Positions 1-7,124 of a DNA stretch of 18,153 bases are shown piece by piece (position 1 is the first letter of the stretch; the number at the start of each line of letters is the position of its first letter). The stretch is from DATFWC01 sp045801465. Its GTDB lineage: Bacteria; Pseudomonadota; Alphaproteobacteria; Rhizobiales; Xanthobacteraceae. The stretch is from assembly GCA_045801465.1 (NCBI GenBank), contig JBJMSU010000044.1, forward strand, positions 1 through 18,153, read 5' to 3'. Position numbers and translations under genes: made by a program. The notes under the pieces were generated by a model. That model was not told where the DNA came from. It was given only the letters and a program-made list of their open reading frames with translations, and made no database searches.

Positions 1-2072
1 GAAAGTTCGATGGTGACGTCGCGGTCGGCGAGCTGCGCCTCCAGCTGCAGCACGAATTTCTCCACCACTTTGGCGATGATCTCGCGCGAGAGATGGCCGA
101 AGGTGATGATCGCATCGAGCCGGTTGCGGAATTCCGGCGCAAACATGCGGTTGATCGCTTCCATGTCGTCGCCTTCACGCTTTGTGCGCGTGAAGCCGTA
201 CGCCTGCTTCGCCAAATCGGCCGCGCCGGCATTGGTCGTCATGATCAGAATGACGTTGCGGAAGTCGACCTGTTTGCCGTTATGGTCGGTCAGTTTGCCA
301 TGATCCATGATCTGCAGGAGCACGTTGAACAGATCCGGATGCGCCTTCTCGATCTCGTCGAGCAGCAGCACGCAGTGCGGGTGCTGGTCGACGCCGTCGG
401 TGAGCAGCCCGCCCTGGTCGAAGCCGACGTAGCCGGGGGGGGCGCCGATCAGGCGGGACACGGTGTGCCGCTCCATGTATTCCGACATGTCGAAGCGGAT
501 GAGCTCGACGCCGAGGCTCGCCGCCAGCTGGCGCGCGACCTCGGTCTTGCCGACGCCGGTCGGTCCGGAGAACAGATAGCAGCCGATCGGCTTCTCGGGC
601 TCGCGTAAGCCGGCGCGCGCGAGCTTGATCGAGGACGAGAGCGCCTCGATCGCGCGGTCCTGGCCGTAGACGACGCGTTTGAGGGTCTCCTCGAGGTGCT
701 GCAGGACCTCGGCGTCATCCTTCGACACGGTCTTGGGCGGAATCCGCGCCATGGTGGCAATCGTCGTCTCGATTTCCTTGATACCGATGGTCTTCCGCCG
801 CTTGTTTTCGGGCAGCAGCATCTGCGCCGCACCCGACTCGTCGATCACGTCGATCGCCTTGTCGGGCAGCTTGCGGTCATGGATGTAGCGGGCGCTGAGC
901 TCGACCGCGGCCTTGATCGCCTCGTTGGTGTACTTGAGCTTGTGGTAGTCCTCGAAGTAGGGCTTGAGCCCCTTCATGATCTCGATCGCGTCGGACACCG
1001 TGGGCTCGTTGATGTCGATCTTCTGGAACCGGCGCACCAGCGCCCGGTCCTTCTCGAAATATTGGCGGTATTCCTTATAGGTGGTCGACCCGATGCAGCG
1101 CAGGGTCCCGGATGCCAGCGCCGGCTTGAGCAGGTTGGAGGCATCCATGGCGCCGCCCGAGGTGGCGCCGGCGCCGATCACGGTATGAATCTCGTCGATG
1201 AACATGATGGCGCCGGGATAAGCCTCGAGCTCCTTGATGACCTGCTTGAGCCGCTCCTCGAAATCGCCGCGATAACGCGTGCCGGCGAGCAGCGTCCCCA
1301 TATCCAACGAGAACACGGTGGCGTTGCGCAGCACGTCCGGCACTTCGCCGTTGACGATGCGACGCGCGAGACCCTCGGCGATCGCGGTCTTGCCCACGCC
1401 GGCATCGCCGACGAACAGCGGGTTGTTCTTCTGCCGCCGGCACAGCACCTGGATGGTGCGGCTGATCTCGGCCTCGCGGCCGATGAGCGGGTCGATCTTG
1501 CCTTCGCGCGCCTTCTTGTTCAGGTTGATGCAGTAGGCCTCCAGGGCATCGCCCTTCTTCTTGGCATCGTCGCCGCCCTTGCTCTCGGCTTCCTCGTCGG
1601 CGCCGCGCACCGGGCGCGATTCCGACAGGCCCACGCGCTTGGCAATGCCGTGGCTGATGTAGTTGACCGCGTCGTAGCGGGTCATGTCCTGCTCCTGCAG
1701 GAAGTAGGCGGCGTGGCTTTCCCGCTCGGCAAAAATGGCGACCAGCACGTTCGCGCCGGTCACCTCCTCGCGCCCTGACGATTGGACGTGGATGACGGCG
1801 CGCTGGATGACGCGCTGGAATCCGGCGGTGGGCTTGGAATCCTCGCTTCCGTCGGTGACCAGGTTGTCCAGCTCGGCCTCGATATAGGCCACCAAGCTGC
1901 GGCGCAGCTTGTCCAGGTCCACGTTGCACGCCCGCATCACGGCGGCGGCGTCCTGATCGTCGATCAGCGCCAGCAGGAGGTGCTCGAGCGTGGCATATTC
2001 GTGGTGCCGCTCATTGGCGAGCGCGAGCGCCCGGTGAAGCGACTGTTCGAGGCTGCGCGAGAAGGTTGGCAT
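1..2072 (-). CDS. clpA: ATP-dependent Clp protease ATP-binding subunit ClpA (C-terminus cut by window edge)
   Basis: ClpA is the AAA+ unfoldase that feeds substrates into the ClpP peptidase in the cytoplasm. The minus frame is open from the ATG at 2072 to the left edge, giving about 690 residues of an expected 750-800. Visible features are the N-terminal Clp repeat domain (start MPTFSRSLEQ, residues 1 to about 145), the first Walker A GDAGVGKT (222-229) followed by a FIDEIHT Walker B, and the second Walker A GPTGVGKT (503-510) followed by LLLDEIEKA. A YGF tripeptide at 625-627 aligns with the IGL loop that docks E. coli ClpA on ClpP. A charged linker, rich in Glu, Lys and Gly, lies between the N-domain and AAA1. 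AGAGACA lies 5-11 nt upstream of the start. clpS is 51 bp upstream on the same strand, so adaptor and unfoldase are probably co-transcribed. Only the truncation limits the call. Confidence 0.97.
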   Translation of the reverse strand, partial: MPTFSRSLEQSLHRALALANERHHEYATLEHLLLALIDDQDAAAVMRACNVDLDKLRRSLVAYIEAELDNLVTDGSEDSKPTAGFQRVIQRAVIHVQSSGREEVTGANVLVAIFAERESHAAYFLQEQDMTRYDAVNYISHGIAKRVGLSESRPVRGADEEAESKGGDDAKKKGDALEAYCINLNKKAREGKIDPLIGREAEISRTIQVLCRRQKNNPLFVGDAGVGKTAIAEGLARRIVNGEVPDVLRNATVFSLDMGTLLAGTRYRGDFEERLKQVIKELEAYPGAIMFIDEIHTVIGAGATSGGAMDASNLLKPALASGTLRCIGSTTYKEYRQYFEKDRALVRRFQKIDINEPTVSDAIEIMKGLKPYFEDYHKLKYTNEAIKAAVELSARYIHDRKLPDKAIDVIDESGAAQMLLPENKRRKTIGIKEIETTIATMARIPPKTVSKDDAEVLQHLEETLKRVVYGQDRAIEALSSSIKLARAGLREPEKPIGCYLFSGPTGVGKTEVARQLAASLGVELIRFDMSEYMERHTVSRLIGAPPGYVGFDQGGLLTDGVDQHPHCVLLLDEIEKAHPDLFNVLLQIMDHGKLTDHNGKQVDFRNVILIMTTNAGAADLAKQAYGFTRTKREGDDMEAINRMFAPEFRNRLDAIITFGHLSREIIAKVVEKFVLQLEAQLADRDVTIEL

Positions 2073-2123
2073 CAGTGTCTCTTTTCCACGTGGTTAATCC
2101 CCAAGTCTGTCAACTCCCCGCCC

Positions 2124-2489
2124 TCATTTCTTTTCCATCACACATTGGAGAGGATGCTGGTGTTTCTTGGAGAAGTCCATCACCTGCGTCACTTTCGTCT
2201 CCGCCACCTCGTACGTATAGATCCCGCACTCGCCGATGCCATGCTTATGCACATGCATCATGATGCGGTACGCGCTCTCGTGATCCTTGTTGAAAAAGCG
2301 CTCGAGAACATGAACCACGAACTCCATCGGCGTGTAGTCGTCGTTGAGCAGCAGGACCCGATACAGGCTGGGTCGCTTCGTCTGCGGCTTAGTCTTGGCG
2401 ATAACGGCCGTACCCGGTGAACCCGGCTCGTTGCGCCGCCGCCGCTCGTCCTCCGCAAGGCGCGGGGCGAATGGCGGCCTGGTCGTCAC
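2124..2489 (-). CDS. clpS: ATP-dependent Clp protease adaptor ClpS
   Basis: ClpS binds proteins with destabilising N-terminal residues and hands them to ClpA. The core is unmistakable: LLLNDDYTPMEFVVHVLERF (residues 46-65), a His at 81 matching the pocket histidine, the YTYEVAETKV stretch (91-100) and a HPLQCVMEK tail. The start is uncertain. I chose GTG at 2489 (121 residues) because GAGGG sits 5 nt upstream; ATGs at 2519 (131 residues) and 2558 (144 residues) are in frame but lack a clear ribosome site. The N-terminal ~35 residues are polar, Arg-rich and poorly conserved, as is usual for this family. It lies 51 bp upstream of clpA on the same strand, the standard operon order. Confidence 0.95.
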   Translation of the reverse strand: MTTRPPFAPRLAEDERRRRNEPGSPGTAVIAKTKPQTKRPSLYRVLLLNDDYTPMEFVVHVLERFFNKDHESAYRIMMHVHKHGIGECGIYTYEVAETKVTQVMDFSKKHQHPLQCVMEKK

Positions 2490-2598
2490 GTCATCCCTCG
2501 GTGTCGTTGCCCACGTCATTGTCAGTACTTGAGGCGCCGTTCGGCGGTATTTCGGCATTCGAGAATCGTGCCAGCCGGCACGGCCGGGAACTCCCTAC

Positions 2599-2627
2599 AT
2601 AATAAGGAAGGCACGACCGCCGTTCCA
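2599..2627 (-). promoter_or_regulatory. Possible promoter of clpS-clpA
   Basis: On the minus strand a TATTAT -10-like hexamer (2599-2604) is preceded at 17 bp by TGGAAC (2622-2627), which matches the -35 consensus in only three positions. It is one of few AT-rich spots upstream of clpS. It would give a leader of roughly 100 nt to the GTG start. Weak evidence. Confidence 0.3.
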
Positions 2628-2944
2628 GATGCGACACGTTTTCCCCGTCGATCTCGTTGCGTGCACCGAAGCACCGTCGTGCCCGTGGATTAAGTCGACG
2701 GAAGTGCTGATTCCGTTTCGCTATATTAACGAGAAATTGGTCAAAAAACGCACAGCCCGTCCCACGGTCGAGCCAGTGCTCGGGCCGACTGCGGTCCCAT
2801 ACGCATTGTAATGCGATCGCCGCCACTTCCGGTGTTTCGCGCGGGGGCCTTGCCGCAGGTGGCGGCTGGACGTGGTTCGAGATCCGCCCGTGGCGGGCGC
2901 GAACGATCATGCGATCTGGGGGAACGCATTCGGGCAGGCGAAGA
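2628..2944. other. Gene-free stretch between clpS and the phasin terminator
   Basis: I see no credible protein-coding gene here on either strand; the short open frames have no recognisable domain or ribosome site. It contains an AT-rich patch around 2705-2755 with TATATTAA and a run of six A residues, a small hairpin CGCCCG-TGG-CGGGCG at 2885-2899, and then the strong terminator-like palindrome at 2945-2968. An untranslated RNA on the plus strand is conceivable but not shown. Confidence 0.5.
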
Positions 2945-2971
2945 GGGCCCGGCGTGCGCGCCGGGCCCTTT
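2945..2971. terminator. Strong palindromic terminator, probably for the phasin gene
   Basis: GGGCCCGGCG (2945-2954) pairs perfectly with CGCCGGGCCC (2959-2968) around a TGCG loop, a 10-bp all-GC stem. On the plus strand it is followed by TTT; on the minus strand it is preceded by AAA and followed by TCTT. It lies 25 bp beyond the phasin stop codon, so termination of the phasin transcript is the natural role, possibly acting in both directions. Confidence 0.75.
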
Positions 2972-2993
2972 GCATTGATACGAAGAGTCCGCC

Positions 2994-3332
2994 TTACTTG
3001 GTCGGCGTCACCTTGGCCAGATAGCCCTCGAACGGCTTGTAGGATTCCTTCGCCAAGTCGGCATAGAGCTCGCCCAGCTTGGTCGCCTCGGTGACAAAGC
3101 CCTCATAGGACGTCTTGACGTACTCGCTCTGGACCTCGATCGCCTTCTCGAGGGTCTTGGCGCCCAACAGCCGCTCCATGGCTGCCGTGCCGTCCTCGAA
3201 CGACTTCTTGGCGTAGTTGGTCACCTCGGCGGCAATCGCCTGGAATGCCTTGGAAGCAGCGCCGACCGACTTCAGCGTGGCCTCGACATTGTCCTTTCCG
3301 AGCTTCTGCACTTCATCCAGATTCTTGATCAT
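2994..3332 (-). CDS. Phasin family protein (PHB granule coat)
   Basis: Phasins are small amphipathic helical proteins that coat polyhydroxyalkanoate granules and limit their size. The 112-residue product begins MIKNLDEVQKLGKDNVEATL and is almost wholly helical in character, with Ala, Lys and Glu, and few Pro or Gly residues. The segment EVQSEYVKTSYEGFVTEATK is typical of the Phasin_2 family. The start at 3332 is supported by AGAGGTT 5-11 nt upstream and by a promoter at 3418-3446 whose predicted start point (about 3410) excludes the longer open frame reaching 3461. No PHB synthase or depolymerase gene is in the window, so the gene stands alone, as phasin genes often do. Transcription is probably controlled through the two dyads in its promoter region. 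Confidence 0.9.
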   Translation of the reverse strand: MIKNLDEVQKLGKDNVEATLKSVGAASKAFQAIAAEVTNYAKKSFEDGTAAMERLLGAKTLEKAIEVQSEYVKTSYEGFVTEATKLGELYADLAKESYKPFEGYLAKVTPTK

Positions 3333-3417
3333 GGTCAACCTCTTGAATGGCCGCCACGACGGCAGCCGGCTCGTCCGTTGCACTCTCACTGGCCATCTTT
3401 TGACCAGCTTCAGCCAC

Positions 3418-3446
3418 AATATAGTGCACTGCACAATTGATGTCAA
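3418..3446 (-). promoter_or_regulatory. Sigma-70 promoter of the phasin gene
   Basis: On the minus strand the perfect -35 hexamer TTGACA (3441-3446) is followed by exactly 17 bp and TATATT (3418-3423), five of six matches to the -10 consensus. Transcription should begin near 3410, giving a leader of about 78 nt before the phasin ATG. The spacer contains the GTGCA-C-TGCAC dyad, so a bound protein would block RNA polymerase directly. Confidence 0.8.
3424..3434. promoter_or_regulatory. Operator-like dyad 1, inside the phasin promoter spacer
   Basis: GTGCA-C-TGCAC is a perfect 5-bp dyad around a single centre base at 3429. It lies wholly between the -35 and -10 hexamers. A second copy of the same 11-bp core is centred 32 bp away. 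TGC-rich dyads upstream of phasin genes are known targets of the PHB-sensing repressor PhaR in alphaproteobacteria; assignment to PhaR here is inference. Confidence 0.65.
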
Positions 3447-3452
3447 CCATTT

Positions 3453-3469
3453 TTTGTGCACTGCACAAA
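3453..3469. promoter_or_regulatory. Operator-like dyad 2, upstream of the phasin -35
   Basis: TTTGTGCA-C-TGCACAAA is a perfect 17-bp dyad centred on 3461. Its 11-bp core is identical to dyad 1, and the 32-bp centre spacing is about three helical turns, so two dimers would sit on the same face. It could also influence the divergent carboxypeptidase gene. Confidence 0.65.
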
Positions 3470-3557
3470 TCAGGTTTTGGGCCGACTCGCGGTTAACGCT
3501 TTTGCAATGCGGTCACCGTACGGTCGCCTGTCGTGCCGACCGGCGGTGCGGCCTGGG

Positions 3558-3588
3558 TTGCGGGGACATCATTCCTCGGGCTTATATT
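3558..3588 (+). promoter_or_regulatory. Possible promoter of the D-Ala-D-Ala carboxypeptidase gene
   Basis: TTGCGG (3558-3563) is followed after 18 bp by TTATAT (3582-3587), or after 19 bp by TATATT. It would place the transcript start near 3595 and leave about 55 nt of leader before the ATG at 3650. It is a reasonable but imperfect match. Confidence 0.4.
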
Positions 3589-3649
3589 GGTAGGTGACGA
3601 CAGGGACGGCGGGCGCTCGTTGCGTTCGCGCAGGTGGGGACGGCGAAAC

Positions 3650-5317
3650 ATGTTTCGCGCGCGTGTCGGGGGCCCGTGCGGGCTCCGGTGGGGTAGTCTG
3701 GCGCTCTCTGCGGTCTTTGTGCTGGTGACCGTCGGCACTGATCCGGCCGACGCACGCGGCCGTCACCGCCGCGCCAAGCACGCGGTCAAGCATACGGTGC
3801 ACAAGCGCAGCACCTACGAACCGCCTTACGCCGCAATCGTGGTGGACGCGAATTCCGGCCGCGTGCTGCACGCTTCCAATCCGGACAGTCGGCGTCATCC
3901 GGCATCGATCACCAAGATCATGACCCTGTACCTGCTGTTCGACCAGATCGAGGCGGGAAAGCTCAAGCTTGACACGCCGTTGACGGTTTCGGCTCGCGCC
4001 GCATCGCAGGCTCCCTCCAAGCTCGATCTCAAGCCCGGACAGACCATCAAGGTCGAGGACGCAATCAAAGCGCTGGTGACCAAGTCGGCAAACGACATCG
4101 CCGTGGTCGTGGCGGAAGCCATCGCCGGCAGCGAAGACGAGTTCGCCCGCCTGATGACCCGCAAGGCGCGCGCGCTGGGCATGAGCAGCACGGTCTACGC
4201 CAACGCCTCGGGGCTTCCCGACGACGAGCAGATCACCACCGCGCGCGACCAAGCGTTGCTGGGCCGCGCCATCCAGGACCGCTTCCCGCGCCAATACCGC
4301 TACTTTGCCATATCGAGCTTCTATTACGGCGGCCACGCGATCCGGAATCACAATCATCTGCTCGGCCGCGTCGCCGGCGTCGACGGCATCAAGACCGGCT
4401 ACATCCGGATGTCCGGATTCAATCTCGTCACCTCGGTGCGGCGCGGCAATCGCCATCTCGTCGCCGTCGTCATGGGCGGGACCTCGGCGGGCTCGCGCGA
4501 CGCGCGCATGCGCGCCCTGATCGACGAATATATCGGGCAAGGAGCCAGCGAGCGCACTGCGGCGAAGATCGTCGAAGCTCCGCTGCAGGCACAGGCGAAG
4601 CCCCCGGCGCCGCCGGTACTCGCGCAATTGCCGCGCTCGGAGCCGCCGACGAGCGCGCCCGAGCCGGCCCGGATTGAGATGGGCTCCACCGAGTTGACCG
4701 CGCATGCGCGCCCGAACGCCAACCGTCCGGCTCCCGGCTCGACCGAGCCGATCGCGGCGGTTCCGGTGAAGACCCTGACGGTCCGCGCCGCCAGCACCGC
4801 CCAGAGCGCCGCGATGACGGCACTCGCCGTGGCCGCAAGCGCTGCGCAGGGACCGATCGCGGCCGCACATGCAGCGCCAGCCGCACCGGCAGCACCGGCG
4901 GCGGCACCGGCAGCGACGGCGCCCGCCCCCGCGACGCAATACCAGACCGCATCTGCTGCCGGCCCGCTGCCGGCACCCGCTTTTGCATCGGCGCGCCAGT
5001 CACCGGCTGCAGCCGGCGAGCCGGCCACGACGCAGATTGCCTCCGTCTCTCCGACCCAGAAGGCGCAGCCACGCTCCGGCTGGATCATCCAGATCGGTGC
5101 GTTCCCGGACGAGAACGAGGCGCGTGAGCGCCTGCAGTCGGCACAGAACATGGCCAAGGACATTCTCGGCCAGGCCGACGCTTTCACGGAACGGGTGACC
5201 AAGGGCCACGAAACGCTTTATCGCGCGCGCTTTGCCGGGCTTGACGAGAGCCGTGCCGAGGCGGCTTGCCGCCATTTCAAGCGCAATAAGATCGATTGCT
5301 TCACGGTGAAGAACTAA
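3650..5317 (+). CDS. D-alanyl-D-alanine carboxypeptidase (peptidase S11) with C-terminal SPOR domain
   Basis: A periplasmic low-molecular-weight penicillin-binding protein that trims the terminal D-Ala from peptidoglycan stem peptides. The 555-residue product has an N-terminal signal sequence (hydrophobic core about residues 15-29, ending near ADA), then a serine peptidase S11 domain with all three catalytic motifs: S86-I-T-K89, S146-A-N148 and K248-T-G250. A long low-complexity linker rich in Ala and Pro (about 300-470) leads to a SPOR domain from about 476 (SGWIIQIGAFPDENEAR) to the end. SPOR domains bind denuded glycan strands at the division site, so the enzyme is probably recruited to septa. 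I chose the ATG at 3650 because it begins a proper signal peptide; an upstream in-frame start at 3533 would bury it. It is divergent from the phasin gene. Confidence 0.93.
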   Translation: MFRARVGGPCGLRWGSLALSAVFVLVTVGTDPADARGRHRRAKHAVKHTVHKRSTYEPPYAAIVVDANSGRVLHASNPDSRRHPASITKIMTLYLLFDQIEAGKLKLDTPLTVSARAASQAPSKLDLKPGQTIKVEDAIKALVTKSANDIAVVVAEAIAGSEDEFARLMTRKARALGMSSTVYANASGLPDDEQITTARDQALLGRAIQDRFPRQYRYFAISSFYYGGHAIRNHNHLLGRVAGVDGIKTGYIRMSGFNLVTSVRRGNRHLVAVVMGGTSAGSRDARMRALIDEYIGQGASERTAAKIVEAPLQAQAKPPAPPVLAQLPRSEPPTSAPEPARIEMGSTELTAHARPNANRPAPGSTEPIAAVPVKTLTVRAASTAQSAAMTALAVAASAAQGPIAAAHAAPAAPAAPAAAPAATAPAPATQYQTASAAGPLPAPAFASARQSPAAAGEPATTQIASVSPTQKAQPRSGWIIQIGAFPDENEARERLQSAQNMAKDILGQADAFTERVTKGHETLYRARFAGLDESRAEAACRHFKRNKIDCFTVKN

Positions 5318-5401
5318 ACCGCGGACAACAACAACAGTACACAACAGGGAAGAAGGAGCAGAGGCGGCAGTTGCTGATGGTTGTGTTGCGTTTGGAGTAC
5401 A

Positions 5402-6106
5402 TCAGCGATGGCGACGAAGCAGGGTATCTTTGGCCTCATTGATACGGGCCGCGAGGTACGTCGTCCCCCCCTGATCGGGATGGACTTTCTTCATCAGAGC
5501 GTGATGAGCGCGCCCGATCTCTTCCGCGCTCGCCCCCGGTTGGAGGCCAAGGACCTGATAGGCCTCCTGCTCCGTCATTGGCCCGCCGCGCGGCGCCCGG
5601 TCCAGCCCCGCTGCCGCATCACCTTGAGCGTGGTCACGCCAGGCGGGATCCCGGCGGTCCAGATACGTTGCAAGTAGCGCCCTGCTTTCTTCGTCGATCT
5701 CGCCGAGAAATCCTGCCAGCGTCGCGACGTCGAGAGCGTCGAGGGAAGCCCCTTCGTGGCGCCCCACGAGGATGCGTCCACGCATGGCGCCGGTGTCGTG
5801 CTCGAGCTCCATCTCGATGAACGCGGTGCGGACGCGCGAGACCTGACCGGCGCTCTTCTGCGTCCGGGCCCCGAACCCGGCCGGGCCCCATGGCAGCCAA
5901 CCCAGCAGTCCGAGGCCGGTCACGCCGAGCGGGATGGCGACTTCGAGGCGGCCGCGGACGCCAAAAAACGCCGCGCCCGCCAAGGCGACGATGCCGCCCG
6001 ACGTCTTCATCACGGCCGCCAGGACCTTGGGGTTGCCGCGGGCAAAACTGTTGAGCAGCCATAAGATCAGGATCAGCGCCAGGATGCCGAGAAGGAGGGT
6101 CGGCAT
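5402..6106 (-). CDS. Membrane-anchored J-domain (DnaJ-like) protein
   Basis: J-domain proteins stimulate the ATPase of an Hsp70 partner such as DnaK. This 234-residue protein has an N-terminal membrane segment (residues 1-21, MPTLLLGILALILILWLL), two further hydrophobic segments (about 35-50 and 54-71), a soluble middle region, and a short J domain at the extreme C-terminus (about 178-234). The catalytic HPD motif is at 209-211. With the J domain at the C-terminus it resembles the TIM14/DjlA-like type rather than canonical DnaJ; no zinc-finger or client-binding region is present. Its ATG is 2 nt after the stop of the VWA gene, so the two are translationally coupled. The substrate is unknown; recruiting DnaK to the inner membrane is inferred. 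Confidence 0.85.
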   Translation of the reverse strand: MPTLLLGILALILILWLLNSFARGNPKVLAAVMKTSGGIVALAGAAFFGVRGRLEVAIPLGVTGLGLLGWLPWGPAGFGARTQKSAGQVSRVRTAFIEMELEHDTGAMRGRILVGRHEGASLDALDVATLAGFLGEIDEESRALLATYLDRRDPAWRDHAQGDAAAGLDRAPRGGPMTEQEAYQVLGLQPGASAEEIGRAHHALMKKVHPDQGGTTYLAARINEAKDTLLRRHR

Positions 6107-6108
6107 GG

Positions 6109-6843
6109 CTATCTCATCTGCGCCAGCAGCTTCTGCGCGCCGGCGCCGCTGCGGGACGAGAGGTCGGTGAGCGCCTTGATGCCGCCGGCCGCATAGGCCG
6201 CAGCGGCCCGCAGCAGCTCGCGCAACTGATGCGCCGCGCCGATGTCGAACCGGCAATAGGCGCCGTGCGTGAGCCGGGCGATCTCGCGAAAGGCCTGTTC
6301 GGCGACCGGATCGCTCCCCTCCTGGAACATGAAGGCGGGAACGCCCAGCAAGCCAAGCTCACCGGCGCCCGCACAGAGATCGTCGAGCGACTCCTCCATG
6401 GCATCTCCGACGAACACCAGCGCCTGCACCTTCTTGGTCTCGGTCTCGTTCCTGGCGTGCGCCAAGATGCGGCCGATCTGGGTATGGCCGCCGCGGCAGT
6501 CGATCTTCTCCATCAAGCCGCCCAGCAAGCGGGCATCCGACACGAAGCGCGAGGCGCGGCATTCCGCGAGACCCCGGTAATAGGCGAGCTGGACGTCGAG
6601 CCCGCCGATCGCGGCCGCTTCCTGGAACATGTCGGCCTGCAGCCGGCAGGCCTCGTCCCAGGTCGGCTGCCGGCTCATGGTGGCGTCGAGCGCAAAGATC
6701 AGCCGCCCGCGCTCGCCCGGTGCGACCGGCGGCGCCAGGCTGCGCGCGCGCTGCACGAACGCGTCGATTTCCGGCCGCGACGAGGTGGGCGTCGGCGCAC
6801 GCCCGGCCGGTGCCGGCGTCCTCTTGGATGGATCGTTCGCCAT
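6109..6843 (-). CDS. VWA-like (von Willebrand factor A) domain protein
   Basis: A 244-residue soluble protein with a Pro/Thr/Ser-rich N-terminus (1-25) and then a Rossmann-like VWA fold. The strand LIFALDATMS carries D53-x-T55-x-S57, a variant of the metal-binding DxSxS (MIDAS) signature. GGHTQIG could provide the Thr ligand, and ALVFVGDAMEE the downstream Asp. No signal peptide or membrane segment is visible. The start at 6843 has GCGAGAA just upstream; an in-frame ATG at 6870 would sit almost on the predicted transcript start. The gene is followed after 2 nt by the membrane J-domain gene, which suggests a shared role. VWA proteins act in protein-protein assembly, often beside ATPases; the partner here is not known. 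Confidence 0.8.
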   Translation of the reverse strand: MANDPSKRTPAPAGRAPTPTSSRPEIDAFVQRARSLAPPVAPGERGRLIFALDATMSRQPTWDEACRLQADMFQEAAAIGGLDVQLAYYRGLAECRASRFVSDARLLGGLMEKIDCRGGHTQIGRILAHARNETETKKVQALVFVGDAMEESLDDLCAGAGELGLLGVPAFMFQEGSDPVAEQAFREIARLTHGAYCRFDIGAAHQLRELLRAAAAYAAGGIKALTDLSSRSGAGAQKLLAQMR

Positions 6844-6878
6844 TTCTCGCCGAACAGTCGCCTCGAACAATGCTCGTC

Positions 6879-6890
6879 AGTATAAGTATA
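6879..6890 (-). promoter_or_regulatory. Tandem TATACT hexamers upstream of the VWA/J-domain pair
   Basis: On the minus strand TATACT occurs twice in a row (6885-6890 and 6879-6884), each five of six matches to the -10 consensus, in an otherwise GC-rich gap. No good -35 hexamer lies at the right distance, so an activator-dependent or weak promoter is likelier than a strong one. Confidence 0.35.
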
Positions 6891-7089
6891 AGTGGCCCTT
6901 TGCGCAGCCGGCGCAATGCCCCAGCGGTCCAGGCTACCTGCAGCCGAATCCGCCCGGCCTCGCCGGCACGGGTCGTACCGGCATGGCTCACCGGGCAGCG
7001 CGCGGGCGTTTCGCGAGCACCTGTCCCAATTTGCCACGATTGATTTCGATCAAGGGCACAGGTCGCTGCACCGAAGCGGCAATTCGGCG

Positions 7090-7116
7090 AAAAACCGACG
7101 CGGTAGCGCTCGCCGG
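7090..7116 (-). terminator. Probable rho-independent terminator of mipZ
   Basis: Reading the minus strand, CCGGCG (7111-7116) pairs with CGTCGG (7095-7100), with one G-T pair, around a 10-nt loop, and is followed directly by five T residues (7090-7094). It begins 8 nt after the mipZ stop codon. The stem is short, so it may be only partly efficient. Confidence 0.55.
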
Positions 7117-7124
7117 ATGGTGCC

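Noticed and set aside
93..1778. Long plus-strand open frames across the first 1.8 kb
   Set aside because: They lie antisense to clpA, whose minus frame has clear AAA+ motifs. Their composition is that expected of the reverse strand of a high-GC gene.
2868..2900. tRNA-like GGTTCGAGATCC sequence
   Set aside because: The bases around TTCGAGA do not form the 5-bp T-arm stem, and no acceptor or anticodon arm is present.
3569..4939. 456-codon minus-strand open frame
   Set aside because: It is antisense to the carboxypeptidase gene, is extremely Arg/Gly-rich and has no recognisable domain.
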